In this document: piece after piece, positions 1 to 11,952 of the stretch
How positions within the stretch are numbered: the stretch's first letter is position 1
How the letters are laid out: each line of letters begins with the position of its first letter
NCBI GenBank assembly: GCA_009617715.1
Contig: VTFK01000276.1
Span: forward strand, 558,001 to 622,000
Reading direction: 5' to 3'
Source: Plectrocnemia conspersa
Lineage: Eukaryota; Arthropoda; Insecta; Trichoptera; Polycentropodidae
DNA: 64,000 nt
The notes under the pieces: model-generated
What the model was told of the DNA's origin: nothing
The model's database searches: none
What the model saw: the letters and a program-made list of their open reading frames with translations, nothing else
Made by a program: the position numbers and the translations under genes

Positions 1-444
1 GTGTTATAATTTATTTTTGATCATCAACGAATTGAACATTAATGCCTTAGTAATTTACCCGATGACGTGTGCATGTGTCCATTTTTAAATAAATTAACTT
101 AGGTTTTTTAGTTCATTTTTCTGTGTTTTAGCATCCTCTGCTTCTTTCTAAAGATATCTCGACTTTACGAGCCATTTCCCCGTTCAATTTTTAAACACCA
201 TTTCCCTGATGCAGTTCTTAAATTTGTCGGCCGTCATAGACATTGTAACATTTTCACTTGTAAAATAGTTAGTTACTAGAACTTTACGATTCGGATTAAC
301 ACTTGGTTTTAAACTAGCGTTGTCTTTCTCACAAATGATCCTAATTGATATAAATTAGGGTGAAGGCGTTGAATATGACACTTCTGTATATGAATATACA
401 AAAAGCTGAGTTTGCTATGAGCATTTTTTTTGTTTATGTTTTAG
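1..444. other. Intron (presumed) upstream of the first visible nucleobindin exon
   Basis: AT-rich sequence that ends in a pyrimidine-rich tract and an AG acceptor at 443-444. I found no exon with nucleobindin-like coding in it. It is most simply the intron before the exon that starts at 445. Confidence 0.6.
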
Positions 445-1662
445 ATGTTGATGGAAACGGAGTGTGGGATCAGAACGAGGTTAAAGCCCTATTCCTTAAG
501 GAGCTCGACAAAATGTATGAAAACGGCGCCCCTGAAGATGACATGAGGGAGCGTCAAGAGGAAATGGAGCGAATGAGAGAGCATGTGTTTTACGAATCTG
601 ACACAAACCGAGACGGATTGATCAGCTACGACGAGTTCTTAGTCCAGACGAGAAGGAACGAGTTCGAAAAGGATCCCGGATGGAAGGCGTTGGACGAACA
701 AGAGATCTACTCGCCGCAAGAGTATCAAGAGTTTGAGAGACAGCGGCTGGAAGAGGTACAAAGACTTATTCAGCAAGGAGTGGTAATTATTTTCTTTTCA
801 GTTTGTGTTTTGTTTTGTTTTGTCCTTTTATGATTTTATGATTTATTTTTAGCTTCCACCGCAACCAATTTATCCGGGAATGCAACCATTACAGCATGTA
901 TGTATAAAAGAAAATTACTTTTATTTCATCGTTATTTCAAATCATTAGTTCTCCTGGCATATATATATTAATTTTGCTTTATTTAGTGCCAATTTTATTA
1001 GATTTGCAATTTTTACAGTTTTTTTTGACAGAGTACTTTAAAATTAAGTAAACCATCTGATTATGATAAAAATATTTCAGAATCAAGTGCAACACCCTGA
1101 TTATCAACAGCAGTATCATCCCAATGCCATACCACAAGGTCAACCTCAATACCATCAGCAGCAACAACAACAACATCACCCCAATGCAATCCCGCAACAG
1201 CAATATCATCCTAATGCTGTGCCTCAAATGCAACAACAGTATCATCCAAATGCCCCGCCTCAAGGACACCAGCCGCAATATGCTCCTCAAATGCAGCAAC
1301 AGTACCATCCGCAGCAAGCTCAACAACCGCATCCCAATGCTGTGCCCCAACAAGCTCAACAACCACATCCCAACGCTGTGCCCCAACAAGCTCAACAACC
1401 GCATCCCAACGCTGTGCCCAAACAAGCACAACAACCCCAATTCAACCAAAACGCTCAACAAAATCATCCCCAATACAATCAGAACGCCCAGCAGAACCAG
1501 AACGTGATCCCATCTCAACCGAAAGAGACCCAACAGGTGCAACCAGCCCAACAACCTAAGGTGGAAGCTCCTCATGATAATATTGCTTCTATGAAACAAG
1601 CTCTTTCCCAAGATAAAAATGCTTTCGATAATACTGGTGCTATTAGTGAGAACTCCTTGTAA
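445..1662 (+). CDS. NUCB1: Nucleobindin (3' three exons; 5' part outside window)
   Basis: Exons 445-782, 853-897 and 1081-1662, with GT-AG introns of 70 and 183 nt. The first codon (Asp) is split, one base coming from an exon upstream of the window. Exon 1 carries two complete 12-residue EF-hand loops, DVDGNGVWDQNE and DTNRDGLISYDE. Between them is a charged segment (EEDDMRE-type, here PEDDMRERQEEMERMREHV) typical of nucleobindins, and after them an acidic/coiled helix (EYQEFERQRLEEVQRLIQQ). The last exon encodes a tail rich in Gln, His, Pro and Asn with repeated HPNA motifs, and ends at TAA 1660-1662. In the known family this is a calcium-binding protein of the ER/Golgi lumen that is also secreted and interacts with G-alpha subunits. 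The EF-hand region makes the family clear; orthology to insect NUCB1 is inferred. The long HPNA-rich tail is specific to this gene or lineage, and I cannot say what it binds. Confidence 0.93.
1312..1419 (+). repeat. In-frame 36-bp coding minisatellite, three units, in the nucleobindin tail
   Basis: Three consecutive 36-bp units (1312-1347, 1348-1383, 1384-1419) each encode QQAQQPHPNAVP with only a few silent or near-silent differences. A decayed fourth unit follows. Looser HPNA repeats precede the array between about 1105 and 1260. Confidence 0.9.
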
Positions 1663-2580
1663 TATAAAAGGATCTGTACGTTCTTTTTTTGGCTTATAAA
1701 TATTGTTCTGTATTTATCATTCGTTTTGATCAAGTGCTGGTTTCTCCGCGCAAACCCGACAGAACAAGATGAGCCAAATTATGACGAGTATTTTAAATTG
1801 GTGTGAAATCAATAAGGACTTTTCAAAACTTTTGGATAATCTTATGAATAATCATATAATTATATTAAAAAATCAATATACTAATCTTCAATTCAACTAG
1901 TACATATAATCAAAAAAATAACGTAACATAAACATAACATAATCAGTGCATGATAATTAATAGGTTTTAGCTATAATTTATTGATGTTAAAATTATTAAG
2001 AATCTATAACTTCGGTCAATGTTTATGCTTTATGTATGTGAGAGGTAATTATATATTGTATTGTCTTTATAAAAGACGAGTGCTATTTCTTTTATATTAG
2101 TTTTCAATTTTTATTCCGAGATTAATGGCATTTATTACAAGCAATCTATTTCATTAAGAATTAAGTATTATTTTCTTAAAAATGCATTCCCTATTTTTAT
2201 TCAGTGATAATATGCTGTCACAAACTTGTCACAAATTTATTTTTGTCTTTTACATTACAAATATATCATAAGAAAAAATATATTTAAAATATACAGACTA
2301 TTTAGATATCTGGAAAAACTAGGATAACTGTATGGAAATCAAATCCATAATTATGTATTGATGTTACATGAATAAATTCTTGATATTCTAGTTTTTCCGA
2401 GTTTAAACTACTTATTCAATAAATGTATGTCAGATTCATTATGTTGTTTTTAATATATCCTTATTACCATTTATCCATGTATTTTTTTCCTTAGTTAATA
2501 AATATTATTTAGAAGAAAGGTTTGCATAATGCTACCATTATTGGTTACCACTCTCGTTCAGTTTCATAAGCTAATGATCA
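1663..2580. other. Nucleobindin 3' UTR / intergenic, AT-rich
   Basis: No coding signal seen on either strand. It presumably holds the nucleobindin 3' UTR, but I cannot tell which of the AATAAA-like sites (for example near 2370 and 2417) is used. Confidence 0.5.
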
Positions 2581-2589
2581 GCGTACGCG

Positions 2590-2705
2590 GCCTTCAATTT
2601 TTTACACACAAATTCACACGTGCTAGGGCTAAGTCAATGCCACGAAAATACGATTGTGTGATAACGGTTGTTATTGGGAAAACTGCAGCGTATTGGTATA
2701 CTTAA
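2590..2705. repeat. Interspersed repeat, copy 1 (second copy at 49386-49530)
   Basis: Shares with 49386-49530, in the same order and orientation, the blocks 'caattttttacacaca', 'cgtgctag', 'acgaaaatacgattgtgtg', 'aacggtt(g/a)ttat' and 'aaaactgcagcgtatt'. The second copy has extra bases in the middle. No coding content and no terminal repeats recognised. Confidence 0.75.
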
Positions 2706-2811
2706 GCGAGTTTATGAAGAGGTCAATAATGTTACACATGATATATTAGTTATAAAAATATAATCAAAAACATTTAAAAAATTAATACAATATTTGTATA
2801 CACATATTGTT

Positions 2812-3020
2812 GGAGCCAAGATTTGTTATGGCCAAAACTTGGCGGCATTTGAGTAGCACTGACGTGACGGTTATTCTCTCCACTGGCAATCTTCCGGGCG
2901 TTCGGACGCGTCGTCTCGCGTCCGCTTTTTAACAATGTAAACAACTCATATCATCAGTAAAACATTACTGCAGCAGCTCAATATGTGATAATTGCCACCC
3001 GTCTCCAAAATATAATAGAT
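2812..3020 (-). repeat. LINE 3'-end-like repeat (family with 'ggccataataaa' end), minus orientation
   Basis: Matches the reverse complement of 36965-37145: both hold 'ttatggccaaaactt(g/a)gcggc' at one end and 'aattgccacccgtc' at the other. Read on the minus strand it ends 'aagttttggccataa', and the plus-oriented copy near 37130 continues into AATAAA-like bases. That is the usual look of a non-LTR retrotransposon 3' end. The family assignment is inference. Confidence 0.55.
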
Positions 3021-3360
3021 ATAAATTTACATACATATTTAAAAATTCAAAAAAAAATTACGGTTAAGTTGGAAGTAAAAATACTGGTTTTTCAAGTAAT
3101 ATATTAAACAAACAATAAATTTCCTTTTGTACAGAATCAATCAATATTCTCTTCACACATCAGATACATTATTTTATCATGAATAACTAGTTCGTCAATC
3201 CTAGGCATAATTGTAGATGATGCAATTCGAAGAGATGTTTCTAATTTAATGGGATTTCTATTTTTGGTTTTTATTGACATAATTTTCCAGAATGTTTGTT
3301 CACAAAGATTGATTGTTTGGAATGTCAGCAATCTTTTAACATCTCTGTTTATATATATTT

Positions 3361-3412
3361 ATTTATTATGGCCAAAACTTGGCGGCCCTCTGGTAGCACT
3401 GGCGCAACAGAC
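3361..3412 (-). repeat. LINE 3'-end-like repeat, short copy
   Basis: Carries the same 'ttattatggccaaaacttgg' end block and 'agcactgg' as the copies at 2812 and 36965. It sits about 550 bp from the first copy. Confidence 0.55.
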
Positions 3413-3544
3413 CATTTCTTTTTGCAAACTTTAGTAGGCTATGTCTAATTGCCAACACGTGGAATAAATTTAATGTGTGAGAGCTCATGGATTCATTATT
3501 CAAAATGGCTGACAGACACACATGCCGCTGCAGTAAATAGAGCC

Positions 3545-3690
3545 AGAGTGGGAACGCTCGGTAACGAGCGATCCCACTGCAACGGCGCCGACATGATTTT
3601 ATTACTTTGAACGTGGATTTTTGACTTCTGAGAAGGAAAAATTGTTTTTTGCGCTCTTCTATTGGTCAAAATTCGGTTTAGATATGCCTC
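3545..3690. repeat. Foldback-family repeat, copy 1, with perfect hairpin
   Basis: Contains a hairpin (GTGGGAACGCTCG / CGAGCGATCCCAC around a GTAA loop, about 3549-3578). It then shares a run with 11515-11625 and 46120-46225: 'cccactgcaacggcgc', 'gattttattactttga', 'gcgctcttctattgg' and 'caaaattcggttt'. Non-coding; probably a MITE. Confidence 0.7.
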
Positions 3691-4455
3691 ATTCTATTCT
3701 CACTTATTTTAATTCGTAATTTTGTTATAAGCTTTAATATGAACGCTAGATAACCGTGCGTTTTCTCTGCATGATTTAACTGCTTTTGATTTGGATTCTA
3801 AACAGGGACCTCCTTGAATTTGGCCAGAAAAATGGATGTCATTTAATAAAATACTATGAAACTTGGAAAAATGGAAATATTAAAAAAAAAATGACCACAC
3901 GTCCTTTTAAATAAGTACCTGTTAAAACGTACCTATTAATAATAAATTAATTTACGATAGTTAAAAATACATGAAATGCTTTTTTGTCATATCAATATTT
4001 TCCCAGGGTCCGGGTTCGCTTTCGGTGACCCTGCATAAAACATATGTTATTATGTTGATTATATAGATTCTAAAGGTAATAGAATTTGTCCTAACTTCAA
4101 TTTTCGTATGGGTGTTTGTAATAGAACTCTTTCGCCATATACACTGAGTGTTATTGTTTATAAATAATTATATGCTTAAAATCTATTTTTTGTTAATATG
4201 TTTTAATAATGTAACTTATATCGAGTTTTTTGCGTGATTAAAAACCGTAAATTGTTCTCGTCAGATTGAGAAAGCAAAATATATTAAACTTATATTTTAT
4301 TACAACGAAATTTAAAATATTACGTAATAAACATTAAAACCATCACGTTTTTGAATAAGGTAAAATTGTGAATGATCGATAGGGATAAAAGAATAAAAAA
4401 AGTTTGTTTAGACCACAAAAAAAAAATATAAATATTTTCGAGTGGCAGCACTAAG
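3691..4455. other. Intergenic, AT-rich; holds the unmapped TBC1D13 promoter
   Basis: No coding region recognised. The TBC1D13 transcription start must lie here or just downstream, but I see no clear core promoter. Confidence 0.4.
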
Positions 4456-4494
4456 ATGTCTGAATGGCTCGGTGTCAATGGTCTGTCTAATTGA
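4456..4494 (+). promoter_or_regulatory. Upstream ORF (12 codons plus stop) in the inferred TBC1D13 5' leader
   Basis: ATG at 4456 opens a 12-codon frame that ends at TGA 4492-4494, 33 nt before the TBC1D13 start codon. If transcription starts upstream of 4456, ribosomes would meet this uORF first. The leader extent is inferred, not shown. Confidence 0.4.
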
Positions 4495-4527
4495 CGTATT
4501 GTTAAAGTTAGATCTGCCGCTTCTAAG

Positions 4528-7500
4528 ATGACTCTCAATATAGCAAGGTAATTTTATCGTTGCTTTCATGACATTTCGCATAAATCTATTGTGACGCCAG
4601 CTTTTAGTGAAGATTATCACTTTGAAAATTCATTGTATAAACAAAATTCGCCATTCGACTAATCAAACTATCGCAAGTCTTGTAGTATTTAGAACAATAT
4701 CTAAGATGCAATTATGAGTAAAATTAGGATTAAATAATTCGTACTGATTATTAATGGATATAACTAGAGCCGAACCGAGCTTCTTGGGTGTGTTCACTCA
4801 CAATTCAGGATGACCCATCGTGTGATTAGATTAAATATTTCTAGAATTATATAAATCTACTGTAGCGTATTTCAAAACTAGTATTATGTATATAGTGTCC
4901 AAATTATTTGTGAGAAAAAACAAAAATTTTATCAAACAATTTTTTTTTAAATGTTATGTTAAAGTTGCACGTTTTCAATGGTCTACGTGTTAACTGGTTA
5001 AATTGATTTGTGCACTCTAATTATCTTCTTTAATAATTTTCAAAGATTTTCAATAAGGTTCAAATCGGGGCTGTTCCATGGCTAGTCCAACGATTTAATT
5101 CCGCATTTTTATTTATAATCTGAAATCTTTTATTAAATATTTCATTTTATTTTAAGAAGATAGGGTGCAGAATCATCCAGGAAGATTCAGTCCAAATTTG
5201 AGCCCAGGTGCTCTTCCATCGAAGGGATTAAAAAAAACTTAAAACGATTTTGAAATTCGCCGTCCTTACTGTTCCGTTGATAAAGTGTATACTTCCCACT
5301 CCGAAATGCGAAAAGCATCCTTTGATCACTTAGCTTCCTGGATTTCGCACAGTTCATGTTCAAAAGCATGGAATTTTTCACTTTTTCGACGACGAATGTA
5401 AGCGCTCAATCTGACCCGAATAATTTTTTTTTTCTTTATCAGATAGAAATCCTATTTTTATGCCGATTGGCTCATTCTATGCGTTTGGGTCAATAGCGGC
5501 TTTTTAGTAGGTATACGACCGAAGAGTTGTGTCGACGCTTATTTGTTTGTTTTTTGTATCATTGAACTCGCTGGTAATATCTACCGCTGTTTTATGCCAA
5601 TCGCGTAAGTCGATCTTCACCAGATGAGGTGATTTTTATATGCCCACTACACTTAACTCGATTTGTTGAACATGTTCCGATGTTTTTTTTAAAAGTCTTC
5701 GAACTGTTGATTAGTTACAACCAACAGACTTGTCATTACCGAGTACACAATGATTTTCTTTTTGATTTTCACTTAAATGCGAGCGATTCGGCATTATAAC
5801 TTCTAAAAATATTTTCTCCGCGAAAGCTGTCAGTCAACTGACTAGGTAACTACTATAAAACAATGGAGACTTACCCCTAAATGAACACAAAAAATCCGAG
5901 ATTCCAGCTAGCGACGACGGAAATATCTTATTTTTTACAATTTCAAAAAGTGATGCGTATTTTTGCACGTTACTGTATATGCTAGGAATCAGTTTAATGT
6001 TTGTACGGTTACATTATTTAAATTATGTGTATAGATAAATAAGATAATTACATTCAACAAATTTAGATATAACTAAAAAAATGTTTATATTGCTTATTTT
6101 TTTTCAGAATCAAGGAATTTGAGGATGTGTTACGTTGCGATGAGATTAAATTAGATATAATACAAAAATTGTGCTTCAATGGTGAGTTGCTTATCAAGAG
6201 TTATCAACCTAAATATATTATTGTTTTATATGCAGAACAATCTGTTCATGTGAACCAACAATCTATAGCCATATTTATTTATATAGCAGTTTTTGTTGCG
6301 ATAAACTGTTTATCACACTTTAATACTGCTTACAAAATTGTTTTTCATAATTTTAATTAAGTTTGAGATAATATATTTATCTATATTTTATTATAATAAC
6401 AAAAACACTGCAAGTGATAATTGTTTTAATGCTACAGTCGCAACGATCAAGGTTCATAAGAGCCTTGTTATTAAGAATATTTACAGTGATTATAGATTGC
6501 TTTAAAAAGAGATTTAAAACAAAATTAAATTAAAAGCTACAAATTCACTGCAAAATCCATTAAAAGCGTCACATTAATATTGTACATAATTCTGAAAAAT
6601 TGCCCCTGTAAATATCTTAACTAAATTCATAAATCAGTCTGATCCGCAATCTTTTTTCAAAACTCAGTTAAAAAATCTTAAAAGAAAAACATTCTAAAAT
6701 AAAAATTGAAATACAATTTTTTATCTGTTATTGTGGATTATAATAAAATGTTAGGACACAATAACTTAATTACTGCTGCGGTTTTTATAATATATACACT
6801 GCCGGTCAACGTTTTAAAAACAAACTATTTTTATGGTTCTTTTAATATGCATTAAATAAATAAATAACAACGACATTAAACATATATTTTTCATTAAAAC
6901 TCAAAATTAAAAATTTAAAAAATAGCTGTTAAAAATGATCAAACTATCATTTCCACATTTTTTTACGTAATACAGCTTTTATTATTCTTGGCATCCTATT
7001 AACTAAATGTATTAACGTTTTGGTTAACATGTTAATCCACTCGTTCTGTAGACATTCCCACAAATTCTTTTAGGAGCTTAGTAAGTGTTGACGAATATTC
7101 CGATCCGGGTTATCCCATAAAAGTTCAATTGGGTTCAAATCTAGCAAATAGGGTGGCCAAATCATATTTTTTAATAATCCTTTGTAAAAACGCTTTGCAT
7201 AATTTAGAAGCATGCTTGGTATCGTTGTCCTGTTGGAATACAAAACCTGGTCCAATCAAATATCTGCCCATAGGTAAAACTTGCTATTCTGAAATATTGT
7301 TTCTTAAAAATACCGTCCATTTTTACCAGGTTTCCAACTCCTGTTGTCATCAGACCATAGCACTTTGCATCAATCTGCAATTGTCCAATTATTATGTTTT
7401 ATGGCCAAGTCATGCATTTTCTTTTTATTTCCTCGGCAAAGCAAAGGTTTATTGGTAATCAATGTTGTACGGTTGATAACAGTCATGCACATATGGAATT

Positions 7501-10276
7501 TTGGTTCAATTGAGGTGATTTGTGTCTGTTCTTTTATCTTGTTTTCGTGTTTTTTACTTATATGTGTATGTGTGTGGGCATATGAATTTGTATGATGTAT
7601 TTTAAAATTATATTTTATACTTTTGGCAATCGTGACGCGTTAGGTTAACCTGTCAGGTCACGATGGTCATAATTTTAATAAATAAAAAAATGATAAATTT
7701 GGAAGAGGCAAGCGTGGTTTGCCATTTTTAATTATCTTCAATTTAATCTCATAACTTCATTTTGAAAATGGAGTATTTAAAATATCTTCAACACTATTTG
7801 TCATTATTGGGTTAAAATAAAATCTAGAAAATAAAATATAAATAATAATAATAAATAAGAAAATAAACTATTTTTATGCCAAAATAAAAAAAAGAGTGAC
7901 TTGTTGCTTCAAACATTTTTATACATGCAGAAATCCACAATTCTTCAAATCTTATTTATGTACAAATAATCTTTTCAGGGATTCCAGACGAGAAAGGACT
8001 ACGAGCAACATGCTGGAAAATTCTCTTATCGTATTTACCACTAAAAGCGAATTCAAGAGCATCAATTCTGAATGAAAAGCGAGAATCATATAAGCAGTTC
8101 ATAGGTTTGCAGTTCATATTTTATTTTATTTTAGTCTTTAAAATAATCCATTAAATATAAAATATTGATAAATCCATAATAATAATCTAAATATTTTTTT
8201 TGACATGACTCAAATTTATAAAACATGTCATATTCTACAGTAGTAAAGTAAAAATGTATATATATGTGTATATATAAACGATTTTAAATAGATGGATGTA
8301 AATATTATGTTAAGCGGTATTTAAAACATTCCTAAATATATACAATATTTATATCAGAAAAAAAAAACAGTGTAAGCTCTCAATTTGCTCCTACCATATT
8401 GTTATTTTCTTACTAAGATTTCAGCTAATGAATTTTTTACTCGTATACTCATCCTTTTATTTGACGCTAGAAACAATTTTTCATTTATAAATTGAAACTT
8501 TGGGTCATTTAAATGATGTTCTAATCACTCTTCCGTAAATTTTATATTTCATCTGCTTGAAAATCAGATTTTTAAATTTAAGTTTTCTTGAATGTCTTTG
8601 ATTTTGCTGCTTTTTTATTATCAAAAGTTTAATTTTATAAGTTCCAGATGCTACTGTACTTATTGTTTGAATCGATAATAAACCATTTTTATTATTTAAT
8701 TTTTTCAGATATGATAATCGTTTCTCCGGGCGGTGAAGATGATCATCCATTGAACGCGAGTCCCAATAGTTCGTGGTCAAATTACTTTAAAGACAATGAA
8801 GTTTTGCTTCAGATTGATAAAGACGTACGGAGGCTTTGTCCCGACATATCGTTTTTTCAAAAAGCCACAGAGTTTCCGTGCGAGCAGGTATTCTTTACTA
8901 CATTCACTTAATTATGTTGCTGAGCGATGAAACTGTGAATCTATATGTTTGGTTTTATACATATAAAACCATATTTATATATGTATTTGTACATACATAC
9001 ATTGTATATTATATGAAATACTCTTAGCAATCGACGTTTATTAATATCTTAATATTTTATCTTGCAGGTTGTTAACAGTTCCGGTACGAAGCGGCTACAT
9101 CAACGAGTAGAAAATACTGCACTGTCATATGGAGACGTCGAAAGAAAAGGATTGGGCCCTTTTAAGGTAGTTATTAAATCTTCGGTTACCGAGCCTTTTG
9201 GGCGTATTATCTAAAAAAAAAACAAATATTTGTTCAGAAAAAATGTTATTTTACCCTGAAGTATCTCATTAAAAATGTATCCGATTCTTTGTAAAAGTTG
9301 ATATATCGAATTTCGGCAATTAAATAGTACTATTATTGTACATAAATATAATGAATTTGATTTCATTACCAAACTAGTTTTATAAATGTAAATATTGTTA
9401 AAAGATAGTTTTTGGTGTTTTAGATAATCAACAGCAATCGCAAGGGATACTCTTCCGATTACGACTCTATGAACGAAGGGTGCGAAGCTCATTGGGAGGT
9501 TGTGGAGCGTATTCTTTTCGTTTATGCAAAGTTAAATCCCGGACAAGGGTACGTGCAGGGAATGAACGAAATCATTGGTCCAATCTATCATACATTTGCG
9601 AGTGATCCAGACATTTCAAATAGAGGTAATCGTTATTATCAATAATTAGTAGTTTACGTTTTATAATTACATTTATTGTTTTATAGAATTTGCAGAAGCT
9701 GACTGCTTTTTCTGTTTCACGAATCTCATGAGTGAAATCAGAGATTTTTTCATCAAAAGCTTAGATGAGGCCGAAGGAGGAATAAATCATTTGATGAACA
9801 AATTTGATCGTGCCATACAAACATACGATTCGACCGTGTGGAAACGATTGCACGACCAAGAATTGAGACCGCAATACTATGGATTTCGGTGAGTGAATAA
9901 AAACTCATTCAATCGAAAGAGTAGTGATGTCATATTTATTTTAGGTGGTTGACGTTATTATTGTCGCAAGAATTTCCGCTGCCTGATGTCGAACGAATAT
10001 GGGATTCACTGTTTGCTGATAAGAACAGATTTAGTTTTTTGATTGACGTTTGTTGTGCTATGGTTATGTAAGTATATTTGTACCGTTGTGTGTACTTTTA
10101 TATCAAAAATATCTTAGAAAAGGTAGACTTACTCAATTTTTTCGAACAGATTGCTCAAAGACCAGTTAATGGAAGGTGATTTTGCCTCTAATATGAAGCT
10201 GCTGCAAAGTTTTCCACCTATAGAAGTTTCGTATATTTTAACGACGGCTGTGAAGATATCGAAAAACTTACACTAA
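4528..10276 (+). CDS. TBC1D13: TBC1 domain family member 13, Rab GTPase-activating protein (complete)
   Basis: Exons 4528-4547, 6108-6181, 7979-8104, 8709-8887, 9068-9166, 9424-9625, 9687-9888, 9945-10067 and 10150-10276, all GT-AG and in phase, give 383 residues; the human protein is about 400. The start was chosen because ATG 4528 encodes MTLNIA plus a split Arg that joins to IKEFEDVL, matching the family N-terminus. TBC hallmarks are present: the arginine finger in IDKDVRR (about residues 108-114, Arg114) and the glutamine finger in YVQGMN (Gln210). Other family blocks are GCEAHWEVVERILFVYAKLN, CFFCFTNLM and RWLTLLLSQEFPLPDV. Known family role: accelerates GTP hydrolysis on a Rab (Rab35 in mammals) in membrane traffic, cytosolic/peripheral. 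Introns 1 and 2 carry Tc1-type relics. A poly(A) signal candidate follows the stop by 37 nt. No missing catalytic residue. Confidence 0.95.
4891..5980 (-). mobile_element. Decayed Tc1-type transposon, copy 1 (in TBC1D13 intron 1)
   Basis: On the minus strand a transposase relic starts at ATG 5794 (MPNRSHLSENQKEN) and ends near 5030. The C-terminal block is WPWNSPDLNLIENL, the classic Tc1 D-D-E region, interrupted by stops. The right end carries 'tgcacgttactgtata' (TACAGT-type Tc1 terminus read on the minus strand); the left end near 4891 is less certain. A sister copy lies at 20080-21040. Inactive. Confidence 0.8.
6795..7495 (-). mobile_element. Truncated Tc1-like transposon of a different subfamily (TBC1D13 intron 2)
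   Basis: The minus strand encodes FVFQQDNDTKHASKLCK in one frame. After a frameshift it reads WPPYLLDLNPIELLWDN (7255-7070), the catalytic C-terminal half of a Tc1/mariner transposase. The plus-strand left end 'cactgccggtcaacgtttt' at about 6796 resembles Tc1-type terminal repeats. The N-terminal half is partly deleted; the other end is not recognisable. Confidence 0.8.
7498..7690 (+). repeat. LINE 3'-end-like repeat with hairpin, copy 1
   Basis: About 190 bp matching the reverse complement of 21085-21260. It ends with an inverted pair (CGTGACGCG ... GGTCACG) and 'ttaataaataaa'. Shorter copies of the hairpin are at 47305-47345 and 50835-50905. A conserved terminal hairpin plus an AATAAA-type tail is typical of non-LTR element 3' ends; the source LINE is not in the window. 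Confidence 0.65.
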
Positions 10277-10313
10277 ATATATTTACCATCAGTAACTCAA
10301 ATCAACTGCCATG

Positions 10314-10319
10314 AATAAA
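10314..10319 (+). terminator. Candidate poly(A) signal of TBC1D13
   Basis: AATAAA, 37 nt downstream of the stop codon and the first canonical hexamer after it. Use is inferred from position only. Confidence 0.5.
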
Positions 10320-11514
10320 CATGTTTATACTGACAATATTGTAATCATATATACTGAAACATATCAACTTTTTATATACATTTTGCTGGCCATAGTAATA
10401 TATTATATATATATATATTTTTTGTACTTATATACATAATATTCATATGTGAAATTCATAACCAACACACTTTTAAGTTCGCAAAAAAACATGAACAGGG
10501 TTCCTTTTGCATTTGCCAAATTATTTCAATTTTAAAATAATTATTAAAATCTGTGGTGCTTTAGATGTTTAATGCTTTAAATTGTAATTTTTATTTATTG
10601 AAAATGCATTCCAAAATAACCCTCGAAAATATATTTTTAGTTATAAAAACAATTTAAATTAATATATTATTTTATTGTTAGTTTATAAAGAAATGTGGCC
10701 TTGAATCTGCCATGACATGACATTAAACTACTTATGAGCAAAGTGAAAATAATTTCAATTGTACGTATTTTATAATTTTTTTATATGTGAGAAATACACG
10801 AATATCTATCAATTAGTTCTAGTTTTATAAATTAATAAAATTATATCATTTAATAAGTTTTTAATTATTATTTGATCTGATCTATTATCTGAATTTTTAA
10901 TTATTATTTAATAAAACGTGTACTATAAAAAAATACTTAAATTATATTAATATGCCATTTAAATGTATGTATACCTTTTATGCATGATAAAATAATATGT
11001 AAATTATAAATATGAACATTAAAAAAGCCATAAATGAAATTATTAAGTCAGTAGTGTGTAAGTAGACGTCATTAACAAACTATTTGCGATAGTTTCTTTA
11101 AATGAAATATGAGTTAATAATTGTATTATCTTAAATAAAAAAATCTTTTTGGTTTCTATATTTGAAGACGCCTAAAGTCTAAATTTTTGTGAATCGAGAA
11201 TTTAATGCAAATAATCATATTTTATCTTTTACAAGAAAAGGAGTCGTAAATATAATTTTACTTACGTCCTGCATCTTATTGTATAATATTTTATCAACTT
11301 TTTATGGTTTTGTTGTAATGAATTTTTACACGAATACATATTTTTGTACATTATTCAATTGAATACAACATATTTGTAATATAAATATATGATATCTTTT
11401 ATGTATCCAATAATAATTTGTACAAAAAATATATCAATATAAAACAAATATAATCTAATTTTTTTTATTGATACAAAAATCTTTTGTATATGTACAATAC
11501 ATCAATTCAGAGGA
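10320..11514. other. Intergenic, very AT-rich, no gene seen
   Basis: No open frame with family resemblance and no repeat shared with the rest of the window was recognised. Confidence 0.5.
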
Positions 11515-11750
11515 AGCGCTCGTTACCGAGTGTTCCCACTGCAACGGCGCTGACACGATTCTATTGATTTTGACAAGTGATAATTGTTTTTGCGCCCTCC
11601 TATTGACCAAAAACCAGCACTCTTATATCAGTAGTTCGTAGTAATATCGGTTAGTATATTTATAATATTTTTAAAACATAGTGTAATATCGAAATGCAGA
11701 TAAACTATGGGGCAATATGCGAGATGCGACGTCTGTCTGTTTTTCTAGCA
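11515..11750. repeat. Foldback-family repeat, copy 2
   Basis: Shares 'cgctcgttaccg', 'cccactgcaacggcgc', 'gcgccctcctattgacc' and, further on, 'tttttaaaacatagtgtaat' and 'aaactatgg(g/a)gcaatatg' with 46110-46360. The family unit is therefore longer than the foldback part alone. Confidence 0.75.
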
Positions 11751-11792
11751 ATTAGACATAGATTGGGTCACTGCATTAGTAGTTTATTGAAA

Positions 11793-11952
11793 TATATGTA
11801 TATACCAAGCACGGGCGGTGAGATACTTTCCCTCTCGATCGCTCGCGTGTTACATGACGCATGCTCTTATCTCTCACACACTCTTGTCACGTAACACGCG
11901 AGCGATCGAGATGGAAAGTATCTCACCGCGAGCGCCTGGTATATACATATAT
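11793..11952. mobile_element. Foldback MITE, 160 bp with arms of about 65 bp
   Basis: The arms start 'atatatgtatataccaagc' and end 'gcctggtatatacatatat', and share 'ggtgagatactttcc' and 'tcgatcgctcgcgtgttac' in inverted order, with a few mismatches. Half-copies occur at 48925-49025 and, reversed, at 59372-59452. Non-coding. Confidence 0.85.

Noticed and set aside
121..210. Possible nucleobindin exon after the AG at 131
   Set aside because: The open frame has no donor and no similarity to the conserved segment expected before the EF-hands.
979..1611. 210-codon minus-strand frame opposite the nucleobindin tail
   Set aside because: It is the antisense shadow of the repetitive Q/H/P-rich coding exon; its Leu/Gly repeats mirror the HPNA/Gln repeats.
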